From positions 2,420,943-2,484,942 of the forward strand of contig CAXAMN010018890.1 in NCBI GenBank assembly GCA_963970005.1: 64,000 nucleotides of DNA. The letters are read 5' to 3'. Below are positions 22,139-34,692 of this stretch, piece by piece (the stretch's first letter is position 1; each line of letters opens with the position of its first letter). The DNA comes from Durusdinium trenchii (lineage: Eukaryota > Sar > Dinophyceae > Suessiales > Symbiodiniaceae). The notes under the pieces are model-generated. The model ran no database searches and was not told the DNA's origin. It was given only the letters and a program-made list of their open reading frames with translations. The position numbers and the translations under genes are program-made.

Positions 22139-25100
22139 TGGCCTGGCGCCCATCCCCATGTACTCCACCTTGCGTGCCTCGGGCAGCGCATGGTCGAACG
22201 GCGGCTCGTTGTACGTTCGGTTGCTGGACCCTTTGACCTATAGTGGTTGGGGGTCTCCAGATGGCCTTCTATTGTTGTTTGTTTATGTTTTTTGGCACCT
22301 CAATGCCTAAGGCATGTGGGGCGTTTACCGGCAAGCGGCACCCAGCGCGAAGATCCGAGCAACGAAGGATTTGTGCCTTGGCGACTTGTGGATCGGGAGT
22401 TGGGCCTATCACAAAAGTGAAGAAATGTGGCCAGGGTGAGGCGGGTTGTCATTTCCAGTTGGGTTTGATCGGCACAGGACAGATGAAGGGGTGGCCTGGA
22501 TAGCTTCAAGAAGCTGGGCGAACCAGGTTTGTATTGCTGCAGTCTAGATCAAAGGCTGGTCATCATCCATCATGAATCGAAGAAGAAGAAATTACGCATC
22601 CAGTGAAACCAGTCACGTGCGAGCAGCCGGGGTGAGACATCCAGCAGGTGTTGAACAATGTTGAACATATATGCGGAATGTTCAGACATGTTCAGACCAG
22701 AAGCATCCAGAAGCCTTATTTTTTGGCAAAAAGGTCGCAAAATTGCTGTGGAGTGCTTGGACTTGAGCACTTACTGCAATCCCTAGTAGGCAGTTTCGCT
22801 TTGTGAAAGGACTTCCCCCATGAGTCGACTAAAGGGTGACCAGCCATTATTTTAAATCGTCGCGCAGAACGAGAAAACACGGAGAGCCATGACGTGGGAC
22901 GCGACGCACTTCTTCGCTGAGGGGCAGCTTCCCGTTTTCTGTGCCCGTGGATGGGAAGGTCTCCATTTTGGTGGCTTGGTTGATCAAGAATGTTCACCTT
23001 GCAGATGATAAGCTGGTTCAGTGCTCCCATGCTTCATCCACAAACGGCTCGGGTTTGATGAGGAGAGTGCGGATCTAATTCTGGGTGATGAATTGACCGG
23101 CCGCAGCCCGCTCTTTCACCAGATGCATCTCCTAGCTCGGCGGATGTGCATACAGACTTACAGACTTGCTTGCTAGCACGACAGACTCCGCTCCAGCTCC
23201 GCTCCAGCTTTGGTGTGTGTCTTTCTTTCTTGATGGCAAGGATGTGATGAACTGGTTCCGGACGCACTATGAGGGGACGGAGCCTCAAGCTGCAAAAGTC
23301 CGATCGATCTCGGTGCCGATCGAATCTGGAGTCGGGGGCGGAGTGTTCTCATGCAGCTGCGGGACGATGGAGAGATGGAGAGCCGAAGGATGGGTGAATG
23401 GATGGAGAGCCCAAGAGAAGATGGGTGAAGACGGATGGGGAAAAAAAGATGCAATTTCAATGAGCTCCGCCAGCTTCTACCCTTTGTAGTCCTTTGTTTG
23501 AGGGACTCTGTGATTGTTTCGTGCCAAGAGACGATATGTGTTGTCCATGTTGAAGTTCAGATGTGCGTTTTTGTTTTGGGAGTATGAATGAATGATGTTG
23601 CAGGTTGAGTTGAAATATGTAATCGTTATGGGAGGGCAGATGTTCACACGTTCACCTTCTTACCAAACCTAAACGGTAAGAGGAACCGATCAGTGGGATG
23701 CAACGAAACATGACTGGTGACAGGGGCAAAGCTGTTGGTCCTTACACTCCATGGAATGATTCTGGGATCATTGTGGATGGCATGGCCTTGAAAAGATGAT
23801 CCATTTTCCTCCGGAGGATTCCAGGTGTGAACTCCATGTCCATTTTTTGTGAACTTCATGGCATGGCAAAGCAGCAAACTCCACTTCCAGGAGGATTCCA
23901 GGTGGTTTGCCCCTGGAAGAGTTCACACGAATTCGACTGGCTCAGTTCGGTGGCCGGGCCAGGAGTTCGACATGCGCTATGGCAGCTTGGCGGGCCCCTT
24001 CCAGAGCCCGAACCGTGCAGAGGGGGGCGATGGTGCCAAGGCCGCAGCTTGGACAGAGATTGATGAAGTGATCTTGAGTGGCGTTGTTTTCTGTGCTTTG
24101 TTCTTGTGTGCTCCTTCAGTCTTCTTTTCTTGCAAACATGTCCAAGCCCGAGCCCCGAAAAAAAGGGCAGCAGCGAACTGGAGAAACTAGGTGGCGGGGT
24201 GCATAAGATCTCAGATCTTTGCTTGAATGCACAATGCAGAGTTGCACTCGGAGAGGGGGGGGGCACATATGCTGACTACTGAAGCTGTTGATTGGGCGGC
24301 AGGAGCCCCAAAATGAGCTCCAATTGTGAATGTGATGAGCATGGAGTGCTTGACGCACTTTTTGCACCCCATGTCCATGTCATGTCGCTTCTCCAATGGC
24401 CCGCCACCAGCACCTCCTGTGGTATTCTCTCCCCCTGTATTATTGCCCGACTCAAGAAGTTCCATATCATCGACCCCAAAAACCGACCCGAAAGCGGGTC
24501 CTGGGTGGGTCCCATCGACTCGAAAAAAGCCCATCGACTCGACTGGCTGACGCTGCTGAGGTTCCGGGGCAATTTGCTCGGGCCACGTCCATTCCCCGCG
24601 CCTGGGATGGGGGATTAGTGGAGGGATGGGAGCTGGGTCAGACATGGAGAGGATAGAAAGCAAATGGAAAGCTAGAAAAACTATGGGGACTTGGGCCAAC
24701 TTGGGAGGACATATTCAAGATCCAATTTGAACGGTTCCTTTCCTTACCCGGATGGGCTATGTTTGTAGCTCGTGTGTAGTTTGTAGAATGTTTTTGAGAA
24801 GTTGGTACATGTTGGTATGGGCCCAGGTATGAGTCCAAAGTGCCTTTTAGAGTGAGGGTGCCCGACTGTGTGGCATCGTGTGTCTATCTATTATATATAT
24901 AGGTCTATGTAATTGGATATGTGCAGTCAAAGAGAAGGTGCCATATCAGAGTCCCATACAACAAACAGATAAAACAATATAAAACCAACTTGAAATTGAA
25001 TTAGCAGCCCACATCGTATCCCCAGGGAAAAAATCTACAAACTCATCAACCATAGTCATAGTCATTTTATGACCCCTTTGCCTCTGAAGTCCCTTGGGCC

Positions 25101-26595
25101 GCGTGAGGCACCTCCTACACAGTGCTGTTGCAGTCGGGCATCAAGCAGCCACGGGCCAGGGGCACCGAGTTGCAGTTGACCCCGTGGACAGGACACGGGT
25201 CCAGTGAAGAAAACACGATTCTCCGATGCACTGGAAGTTTTGCTTCAGGTGCCCTCCATGAAATATGGAAAATCAAACATAATTAGACAATCTCATGGTC
25301 TGCCCACCGCTGTAAGCGGGTGCTCCCTTCGTGCTTGTCCACACTGCGGCCCACCTCTCAACCGTCATCCAGAAAGGCACCGGGACCCGCACTCTTTGAG
25401 CAAAGGGCACGCAAAGAGGTCTCAATGATCTCCAGGCTGTGGTGCAGGTTCTTTTGTTGGGTGACAGGCCAGCCTGGCCTATTTCAGGGATGTTCGAGGA
25501 CACCGAAGTACGTCTCATGAGCTGCGATAGACGCTCTGGTGCATCCCCCACTTGGCAAAGCCTTGCCAGAAGTCACATACAAAACTGCACCTTGAGTCAT
25601 GAAAAGTCATGACATTGTGCAGATCCAGCAACTCTTTCAACTAAACGTGCCAAAAGCCCCTTCACCCCTCCTTCACCACCCCCCTCACCCCTGGGCCTTC
25701 CTACACCACACCGCCACCGCTGCGTAGGTTTGGTTTGCGCCGGACGCCTCCGCCTCCTCGATCTTCGTGCCCTTCTTTGCCTCGGCACTGGACGCCAATG
25801 CCCAGGGACGGTTGGGGGAGCCCGGTGGGATCACCCGAGGGGTCGAAGTGAGGAACGATGGGACTGAAGCGAGTCATTATATAAACCCTTTGATTCATAC
25901 AGCATGTCAAACCTCCTTGGGGCATTTTGTTGATTCAGACATATTCAGAGTCTACATCATACACCCCTACGTAGAAATCATATCATTTGGACTACGGCTC
26001 GTTTGCCTGGGTGCTTCTGAGGGGCAATCCGTTTAACAAAGGACCGCTTGATCATGCAAAGATGTGCAACGTCACTTGTTCAGCCTGTGACTGGTTTGAA
26101 GTGGCTGCCGTACAGATGCGCCCAAAGAATGCAACAAGTGTGTTTTGAAGATCAAGAGATTTAATGATATTTATGATCATGTCTCCCTCCGGAAGACATG
26201 TCTTTTGGAATCTGTTGGTGTGGGTTGCGGCGGCTCCAGGATCTCCTGAAGAGAGGATGAGCCCATGAACTCCTACGTTGTCGGCTGAATAGATTCACCC
26301 CAAATCACTGCTCGTAGAATCTGGCAGATTTAGATCCAACCATAAAAGGATGTTCCAAGCTCCGATTTTCATCCTTTTGAATGTTGATTTGGGTGTCCGC
26401 GAAACAAGATACAGTTTTGTTTGGTTCTGGATTGGGGGGTGCTGTTTTGGGTGAGCCACCCAAAAGCCTTCACCCGAAAAGGTTCAACAAATCACCCGAA
26501 ATCTCCAAAAGCATCGCTTTAGGTTTGACGTGGCAGCTTATGGCACTGGCTCCATGAAGAGCTTCAGTTTCGACGGAGCTCGCTCCGCCTGGTGG
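22139..26595 (+). CDS. Peptidase C69 dipeptidase, exons 14-21
   Basis: Exons 22139-about 22185 (YFPGLAPIPMYSTLR), 22922-22958 (SFPFSVPVDGK), 23241-23279 (DVMNWFRTHYEGT), 23963-24019 (EFDMRYGSLAGPFQSPNRA), 24561-24597 (VPGQFARATSIP), 25108-25154 (TSYTVLLQSGIKQP), 25728-25806 (VWFAPDASASSIFVPFFASA) and 26537-26595 (YGTGSMKSFSFDG then ARSAWW). These follow the family order: PFSV.P...DVM...R.HYEGT.FDM..G..AGPF.SPNR, the Q-F-ARA-SI-RT-Y strand, VWFAPD....FVPF, and SAWW. Phases match from the second exon onward; donors are GT, GA, GA, GC, GC, GA and GC. At least one short exon between 22185 and 22922 is missing. No stop interrupts the joined frame. Confidence 0.88.
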
Positions 26596-29144
26596 GCACA
26601 CGACGCTCGGCTCGGTTGAGCAGGAGCCGCAATCAATGTGGGTCGCTGAGAGCTCCAGAGGTCCGAAGATCACTGGCTTATGGTTGGCTGACCCCATAGA
26701 TGCATGAAGATATTCACCTCCAAACTGGCTGGCTGACGGCACTCTCAGAAGCTGAGTGGTCCAAGGAGATACTGCCATTGTGTAGATCCAAGCTGGAAGC
26801 CTCCATTAGAAGATGTTTATGTAATATTAGTTATTATTAATCAATGATCTTGCATGAGCTACATGGCACAGCACATGCCTTTGCTAGATTTTGTCAGCAG
26901 TTTCCCAAAACCTACATCGAGGAAGTAGACACACACATGACATATATGATAATATATATAGCATATTATAGCATTAATTATATAACTTTTATATATATAT
27001 ATACATTTTGTAACTGTATAATGTTCACATTATTCGCATTGCAATAATTTACCCCCTAGTGAAAATATGCGGCAAAGAAATTGTGTGTCGTAATACTAAA
27101 TTACTCAGACCTTAGCATCATGACAGTTTATTATTGCAACCTACTAGAAAAGCAGGTTCATTATTGTAGAGGAGTGTGCTACGTTTATTATTGCAAACCT
27201 GTGATAAAGTTATTTTAGCATGTGTTTGTAATTGTATGTTTTACGTCTTGGCATGGGGAACTCTTTGCCAAAGCTGCCAAAGCTTTTGCACACTTAAAGA
27301 ATGCTGATAGAATGATGTTATAATGAAGTCTATTTTCTGAGCTAAGGCACACATATATTATATATGTATACCTGGACCTTCCAACTACCAAACAATTATG
27401 GTTGTTTTGGTTTTATGGTCGTTTTGGTCGTTTTGTTTGTTTTGCGTTATTTTGCGGATTTTTGTGGTTGTTTGCTGGTTTTTTGCGCGCGTTTTGTGCT
27501 AATTTGCGGTCGTTTTGTCGGTTGCGCTGATTTGCGGGCGTTTGCACGGAAAACCGGGTCAATAACCAAAACTACCAGAATTTTTTGGTCGTTGGAAGAT
27601 CCAGGTATAGACATAGACATACATATATATATATATATATATACACACCCGAAGCGTTCCTTGGAAGTTAGCTTGCTGAACACCTAGCTGAGCTGGGCCA
27701 ACCTTTGGTTGTGCCACACGGATGTTCAGCCAACGTTTGGTGCGAACGATGTGCCTGAGGACTTCGTGGCGAACTGGATGGACTTGTCTTATCAGAACAT
27801 GTCCGACGCTGGTCGGGTCGGGAGGGATGGAGCATCCAGAGTTGTTTAGGAGCATCAGAACGAGCTGATTGGCGTTCAGAAGTGGGGTTGTGACAGACAT
27901 TCACAGACAATATGGCGTTCCTGGCAAGACAAAATGCAGCTGATTGAAACCTTAAAACAACATTGATTGGCTTGAGGTTGCAGCTGGTCCACTTGGCTGG
28001 GGTTGTGTGTTCCAAAGCAATGCTGAATTGCTTTTCAAAGGGATCAGCAGGTTGGCAGCCGTCGGTTTAAGGCACGGCCTTATTGAATGCGATTGGAGAT
28101 GGATGAAGACCATCTGCGATTGGAGATGGCTCAACATGCAATAAATGCAGACAACGGATCCCCCGCCCCCAACCAGAAAATCCTGCCTCGGCCCCTTCCA
28201 CTTTCTCGCCATGGAGTGATGGCCCAGCGGTGAGCGAAGCTGGTGAGCGAAGCTGGTGAGCTTTTTGGGGCGGAGTGGAGCGAGGTGAACCAAACAACGC
28301 CGCCATGAACCGCGCACTGGAGTGGCTTGGAAGATGAACAGTGTGTTTCGTTGTTCCTTGTTCGGCATCCTCACCGAACAAGGAGGTTCTGAGTTGGTGG
28401 GAACAGGATGGAAGTGGGAGGGCGGCCGCTCGGAAGCCTGTTGCCGGAAGCTTGGAAGCTTGGAAAGGTGTGGCTCAACCACCAAGCCCCTTCAAATCCC
28501 TTCAATGCAGTGGGTCCCTTGGCCTGGGGTGCGTAACATTTGACGTTTTCTTTTTTGCATAAATCCTGCTCGAAAGGCTTTGCGCTGGTGCAGGATTAGT
28601 CTCGCCGGTGGATTTTGGTATGTCTCGATCGCGGCCCGATATCAGGACGGTCTAACCGTCTAACTTAGTTCATCTCAGTTCTTATTGATTGAAAATAGAG
28701 GAACATAAGTAATATTTACTGTATTAATCAAAGGATTCCACCGATGAGCACCAGTGATGACCCGGTGGCTATTGCATGCGTTTGAGTAGATGACGATGCA
28801 GTCCAACAAGATCTAAGAAATGAGCATCATTAAATCCCCCTCATGTTGAAATCCTGGGGGTTGACGTGACCTGAGAATATAAACAATGTTACCAAAGAGG
28901 TGCAAAAGTCCAGCAAAATGATTTTGAGATCAGGGCGTAGGTTGCGTGATGGGGTACCAAAACTTTAAAATATCTCCCGCTAAAGAGGGAGTGCAAATAA
29001 AAAGCCAAAAAGGCAATGCTTTATTTTTGTGCTGGAACCTTTTGCTAGAAGGGGGCCCTCATCTTGGCTGGTCGTTTGGGTGATATTGAAACGGTTTGAT
29101 CCCTTCAAAGTTCCCTTCATCCCCGATTTCCCCCGATGCCGCAG
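26596..29144 (+). other. AT-rich dipeptidase intron region
   Basis: No exon recognised apart from the terminal-inverted-repeat element listed separately. Contains AT-rich sequence (26800-27360) and a 14-bp tandem repeat (GGTGAGCGAAGCT) at 28227-28258. Confidence 0.5.
27367..27609. mobile_element. MITE-like element, 243 bp with 35-bp terminal inverted repeats
   Basis: The left end (27367-27401) and right end (27575-27609) are reverse complements at about 31 of 35 positions, starting TATACCTGGACCTTCCAACT. The interior is strongly G/T-biased on this strand (GGTCGTTTTGGTCGTTTTG-type repeats) with no ORF of its own. The outer TATA on both sides could be part of the ends or a TA/TATA target duplication. 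It lies in a dipeptidase intron. Non-autonomous by structure; the superfamily is unknown. Confidence 0.75.
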
Positions 29145-29338
29145 ATTGGCCATGCCCTTGCTGGGCCCCTTCGTGGCGAACACCTTGGCCACCACCGACG
29201 TGCAGCGCCGCCAGCTCGTCGCAGAGACGCACGGCGCGCTGCCGTGGGCCGACCGCGCCCGCGGCGCGGTCGACGGCGCCCGCGGACGCGCCTTGTGGAT
29301 CCACTCGCACGAACGCTCCAACGGAGCCTTGGTTGCCG
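29145..29338 (+). CDS. Unassigned GC-rich exon candidate
   Basis: A GC-rich island in AT-rich surroundings, with an AG acceptor and a GT donor. The plus frame reads LAMPLLGPFVANTLATTDVQ, then RRQLVAETHGALPWADRARG and ALWIHSHERSNGALVA. The position (after SAWW, before YVYPKVQRL) would suit the next dipeptidase exon, which should begin with (A)FDFV-N. The F-V-A-N here is only a weak match. It could equally belong to another nested gene. The reverse-strand frame is also open but less coding-like. Confidence 0.4.
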
Positions 29339-29980
29339 GTAGAGGTTGGGTAGTGTGGGCGAAACTCGACACTTGCGCGGTTCCTTCACATACAGTGAAG
29401 ACCATAGTTTGTATAATGTCAACGTCGGATTAATCAACGGGCCCCCCCCCCCTAGAAGGTCAACAAGGTCAACAAGGTCTGAGATTGGAGGTTTTGGAGA
29501 TCACATCCCCCTAATAGTGGGGATGACCTGATGATGACAGGAGGAGGAGATGAGATGGGATGGAATGATGAGATCCATGAGAGCCCAAATACTAATTCCC
29601 TTTCCACAGATCAGTTTCACCATGGACCAAAAGATATTGAAAAGGAAAAAAGAATAAAACTAATTAAACACATATATATTTGAATAATTATATTTTTCCT
29701 GGCAGGACAGGGGGTTGACTAATAGGGGTGGGTTTCAGCCAAGAAAAAAATTATTAGAGGGTGGTGATTGTGGAAATTAGTAGTTCAAATTAGTTTATTA
29801 TTGGGGCCTGAACGCTGGGTAGACTAATAGGGGGGGGTTCCCTAATCCTAGGTTGACATTATTCCAAAGTGAAAACCAGGTAAATTTACAGAACGGCAGG
29901 GTCTGAGAGTGCAGTGCTTTTGCTATGTTTCATTTGTTCTTAGGCCTAGGGTTTACTACAGAAACTGCACTCCCAGGGTG

Positions 29981-30176
29981 GCAGCAGGCAAGGCAAAGCA
30001 ATATTTGGATCTAGAGTGGTGCCAAAAACATTGAAAAATCAAGAAAAATCGATATTTTCAGACTCTCTGGAGAGGGTGGGTTCCCAGCCAAGATTTTCTG
30101 AATATCCTTTATGGCAGCAGGCAAGGCAAGGCAATATTTGGATCTAGGGGGTGCCAAAAACATTGAAAAAACAAAA
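29981..30176. repeat. Tandem-duplicated segment, about 133-bp period
   Basis: The segment at 29981-30050 (starting gcagcaggcaaggcaaagca) recurs at 30114-30176, including the ATATTTGGATCTAG and GTGCCAAAAACATTGAAAAA parts. A related GGGTGGGTTCCCAGCCAAG / GGGGTGTCCAGCCAAG pair follows each copy. Confidence 0.8.
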
Positions 30177-31545
30177 AAAATAGTTAAAACAAAAAAAACT
30201 AAAGAAAACAAACAATTCTGGGGAAGTCTTGAGGAAAGGGGGGTGTCCAGCCAAGAGTCTCTGAGAATTGTTGGTTTTGTGTTCTTTTTTTGTTTTCCCA
30301 AGGTTTTTTGGTTTTTCCTAGGTTGTTATTGGTTTTCTCTATATTTTCTCGAGACTGTTTGTGTTTGTTTTCCAGTGCAAAGGACATTGAGGCAGCTTTC
30401 ACAGACACATAGCATGAATGCAGGCCACAGTGGGAAGTTTATAGCGCACAGATGGAAGTAGGCAGCAAAAAACACATAAAATACGCACTGAGAGCGGGGG
30501 ACTGTGAGAGTGCAGTGTTTTAATTGTTATATTTTTTAAGTGGTTGGTATCATTTGATGCTCAAGATATGCAAAGATGCTTCTTTTCACTCCAGGGCGGA
30601 AGATACCACTCTACTCTAACATGGGGCCTGGGTGTTGGTTTTCCCAAAATTTTAGGTAAATGCTTCAGTGGTAGCCCCTCTCCATATATACACACATATA
30701 TATATATATATTATATAATCTATTCCTGCTCTCTCTATATGAACAAACATATTCTGTATTCCTGAATCAGGGTCATTTTATTGTTTTGGAAGCAGCAAGC
30801 AGTCATTCAGATGGCTTTGAACAAAATAGTTAGGAAAGAAGCAGGCCATAAAAGTGTCTCTAGATCGTTGCATATAATTATGTTTAGATTTGGTAAGATT
30901 TTTATATAAACGCGTTTATGTTACACAAGATTCTCTATAGATCTCTGCAAAAATTGTTTTTAGATTCCAACAACTATATAGAAACTTTGTATGTTAAAAG
31001 CTTTATTCTAGATTTCTGCGGGTAAGAGCTTGCATTTTCAAAGTTTTCCTCTGGATCTCTGGGAAAGTAGATATCCCATATATGTGTGTTTTCATGAAAT
31101 GAAAGCTCTTGAAAGAACAACACATTTATTGATATATATATATATATATCAAGTTTAAATTGACATGATCACTTCCAGAGATCCAGAGAAAAGCTTTTGA
31201 AATGAAAGCTTTTATATATTTTTATTGTAGAAATGATCATCCGCAAAGATCTAGAGGGAAGCTCTTGAATTAGAAGCTTGTACATAAAACAGCTTTAATA
31301 TATCTATATTATTTCCAGTGATTACTGTAAATAATCAAAATCTAACTATTTACTTCAAAAAAAGAGTTTTAGTCTTGTTCCCAGCACTCCCAGGGCAAAA
31401 AATACTGTAAAACACGGGGTTTTGTGGCATGTGTTTTCTTAAACTAAATAGACTAGAGCTAGAATAGAATTAGGTATATTACCAGGCTACCGCCTGCAGC
31501 CGCCGACCCGCAAGGGATAGAACCTTAGCGCTAGCCTTGCTCTAT

Positions 31546-31576
31546 GTTAGCCTTAGCCTTAAGCCTTAGCCTTAAG
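31546..31576. repeat. TTAGCC hexamer repeat left of the gap
   Basis: About five copies of TTAGCC/TTAAGCC. The reverse complement (GGCTAA) array lies on the other side of the gap. Confidence 0.85.
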
Positions 31577-31752
31577 AGTGCAGACCCAACCCAGCACCAC
31601 CAAAGCAGGTACCCAAAAAGACAAAGCCTAGAGCATTCCTAGGAAAATGCCAGAAAAGCCTTTAAAAATCTCATAAACCAACAGAAAACGTGACAAAATC
31701 TACGAAAAAGCAAGGGCATTGGCCGGGACCATGCCGCGACCAGCCCGGGATT

Positions 31753-31852
31753 NNNNNNNNNNNNNNNNNNNNNNNNNNNNNNNNNNNNNNNNNNNNNNNN
31801 NNNNNNNNNNNNNNNNNNNNNNNNNNNNNNNNNNNNNNNNNNNNNNNNNNNN
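31753..31852. other. Assembly gap of exactly 100 N
   Basis: A run of 100 N, the usual placeholder for a scaffold join of unknown size. It lies in a predicted dipeptidase intron. Confidence 0.99.
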
Positions 31853-31922
31853 AGGTCTAGGTCTAAGGCTAAGGACTAGGTCTGAGGCTAAGGCTAAGGC
31901 TAAGGCTTAAGGCTAAGGCTAA
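31853..31922. repeat. GGCTAA hexamer repeat right of the gap
   Basis: Imperfect array of aggctaaggcta units, the reverse complement of the left-flank repeat. Further out, GCCGCCGACCC (31500-31510) on the left mirrors GGGTCGGCGG (31957-31966) on the right, so the two flanks form an inverted repeat around the gap. Confidence 0.85.
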
Positions 31923-32697
31923 CATCGACAGTCACGCCTCACCCCACGGTGTGGGGTCGGCGGACTTAAATTGGATTTGAGTTAGAGCTAAGATAGAACT
32001 GAGTCAAACGGAATTTCAACTAAACTTGTATTGAACTATAACTATAACCTATTTAAAATTAGATGAGAGTTGAATTAGAAAGGAATTGGAATTAAAATTA
32101 GAAGTTCGCCAGAATAAGATGTAAAATGCTTGAGCTACAAGATGCACAAGTCGAGGGGGCTTCGAAATTACAAAGCCGAAGCAAAAGCAACAAGCATTGA
32201 ATTAGAACTACAGCTTACGCAGATTCATAACAATTTCATGTAAATTGGAAGGTATCATTACAGTTCACCCAATTGTTTTGCCAAATTCTCGCCTTCTATT
32301 TCTGCCATCACGAGAGGGCCAGACTCAAAGGCAACTGGACACTATATAGATGCTGATAAGCCACAAAACTATACATGTCAAATGACTTAATGGAATTCCA
32401 AAAATAGCAAAAAAGTGCACTCTCACAGCCTGCCACCCTCTAAATTACAGGCGTGGGTTCCAGGCTGTGACCGCGTTGACCGCGTGGCCATGGTGATTGA
32501 GACAGCACGATGTGACTTCACACGTGCTGATGTGACTTCACGCTTCCACGCGTGGCCATGCAGTGATGCTACTTCACACGCACTGATGCGACATAACCCA
32601 ACCCCTTGTAGCCTGAGGACAAAAACAAGGTAGAGCAAGCGAGTGAAGCGAAAAAGTGACAGGGCCAGTTTGGACCGTCCGGATCCTTGGACTAAGG
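31923..32697. other. Non-coding sequence before the LRR-like gene
   Basis: No exon. A degenerate minisatellite of GATGTGACTTCACACG-type units lies at 32507-32597. Confidence 0.5.
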
Positions 32698-34655
32698 ATT
32701 CTGTGGTTTGCTGAAGTACTCAAACCTGGAGCGTATCGTGCTGGAGAAACCCGAGGTCAACCATCGGGACTTTGATGCCGACTGGTTCTGGCTGTTGATC
32801 GATCGAAACAAGAAGTCCTTGACATCCTTGGAGCCTTGGATCATCGCAAGGATAATTCCCGCACTTGTTTAATTGTGATAGGCCTGCCACCCGAATATAT
32901 GTGGGCTATCCCTTGGAAGCTTGCTCATCTCCACACCTCCGAAGAAAGAGCACGTGCTGTTGCAAGGGTGGGGGAACATCCAAGCTAAGCTCCCTGAGAA
33001 CCGTTTTCGCCCAAACACCCCCCGCAAATGGGCAAGACAGCTGAACACTTTTGATTTATTGCGACCTGCACCCAGGAAGGAACCCAAAAAATGTTAACGG
33101 TTGCTCACCGTTCGCAGGCAATCTCAATCTTTTGTTGGCTTTGTTTTTTGTGGTGCCAGGAGATGAGAGGTTGCCTCTCTGGGCTACCTGACCAAGGCGA
33201 TGTGAAGAACGTTCAGGTCCTGAACGTCTACGTGCAACATTTGTACAAGTGCCACTCGGACCTCTCAGACTGACTTCGGCCTCACAACAGTTAATACAAG
33301 AAAGACTTGGCTGCGGGGAAAATCCCATGATCCCAAGTACGGCAGAAGTAAACCCCCCAGGCAGCCAGGCTGCCCTCAGCCCAGCAGAGCACCGGTCGAG
33401 ATCGGCCTTTAGGCGAAGCGTTGGCCCACGTCGATCTTCAAAATCCACCGCCACATGCGATTTGGGATGGGCAGCTTCTACGCTTGGTCTTTGGACGGCT
33501 CCAACGCCTGGCCTTGCGAGGGAATGATTGGATCCTGCCCGATGACCAAGGCTATGCGGATTTTAGTCAGACTTTTGTAGCTGACCTTGTTGAGTCACAT
33601 TTGATCAAACATATATGAAAAATATGTGTGGCAAGCCTTCTATTTGATCATATTGGATCCGACAACGGTGGAACTGGACCGTTCATGAAAATGGATGAGA
33701 TGTTTTTACTTAATAGAAATAGGGAGCTTTTCCCACCGTGCATTTTGGAGGAGGCACATCTTCTCACACGTTAGCCACGGCTTGCCTTTTGGTGTGGTTG
33801 GTTTTTGCTAGAATCCACAGATGCCGCCCTAAAACCACACCCTTCCAGCTGAGGCTATCAGTTTTCGCCAGTCAGTTTGCTTCTGTTGACTTGGTGATTT
33901 TCTTCATAAAGCATAACATAAATCAGGCTTCACTGGGGCCCAAATTTTCCACAGCGAGGCAAGGGCGTCTCCTCATCTGGCGAATTTGCTGCAACTGTCT
34001 CTCACTTGGGATTCGCCCATGACCGATGAGGAAGAGCCGTCTGAACTTGATCATCCGCATCCCTTTTTGCAGTTCTTCCTAATGGCAGATTTACGTCGAC
34101 TTCGGTCTTTGTCACTCCAAGGCACATTGTTTTTGAGAAGGCCATATATAAGGCCATTGTTTGGGGAGTTGGGTTGATGTTTCATGGCTTGTTTAGGGGT
34201 GTACGCCTCCCCAACCATGGCTGACCTGGCAGAATAATGTTTTGAAATCCCTCAGGAGACATTACCACAACTATCCAACCCATTATTCAAATCCACTTGT
34301 GATATGGTTCTTTTCCCACACTCATGCGTCGGCCGTTGTGTGCAACTGGAGGATGTTCCTACAGCAACTTCTTCTTGCAATCCTTGGTGGGCTTCATCAA
34401 CCGGCACCGGAACTCCCTGGAAGAGCTGCAGATCCGCTTGACGAAGCGCGACGAGATGAGAACTGTTCCGGAACTGCTCGCAGGTGGGGAACCGACGACC
34501 AAACCATCCACCGGAGGATGACGGGAACCGCTGTGTGTTGCATTGTCAGTAGCGGCCTGAAAAAATGTGTACAAGTAAAGGCAATTAAAGGATATATATA
34601 TATACACAAATAGATAAGATATATATAGTCCCTATTGCCACAGGCCTCTACTACC

Positions 34656-34692
<37 letters not shown>

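Larger units (their letters stand above)
29339..31752. other. AT-rich repeat region up to the scaffold gap
   Basis: No coding support. Contains A- and T-rich tracts, a partly duplicated segment (29981-30176), TA microsatellites, and loosely repeated motifs around AGATCTCTG and GAAAGCTTTT between about 30850 and 31330. Confidence 0.6.
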
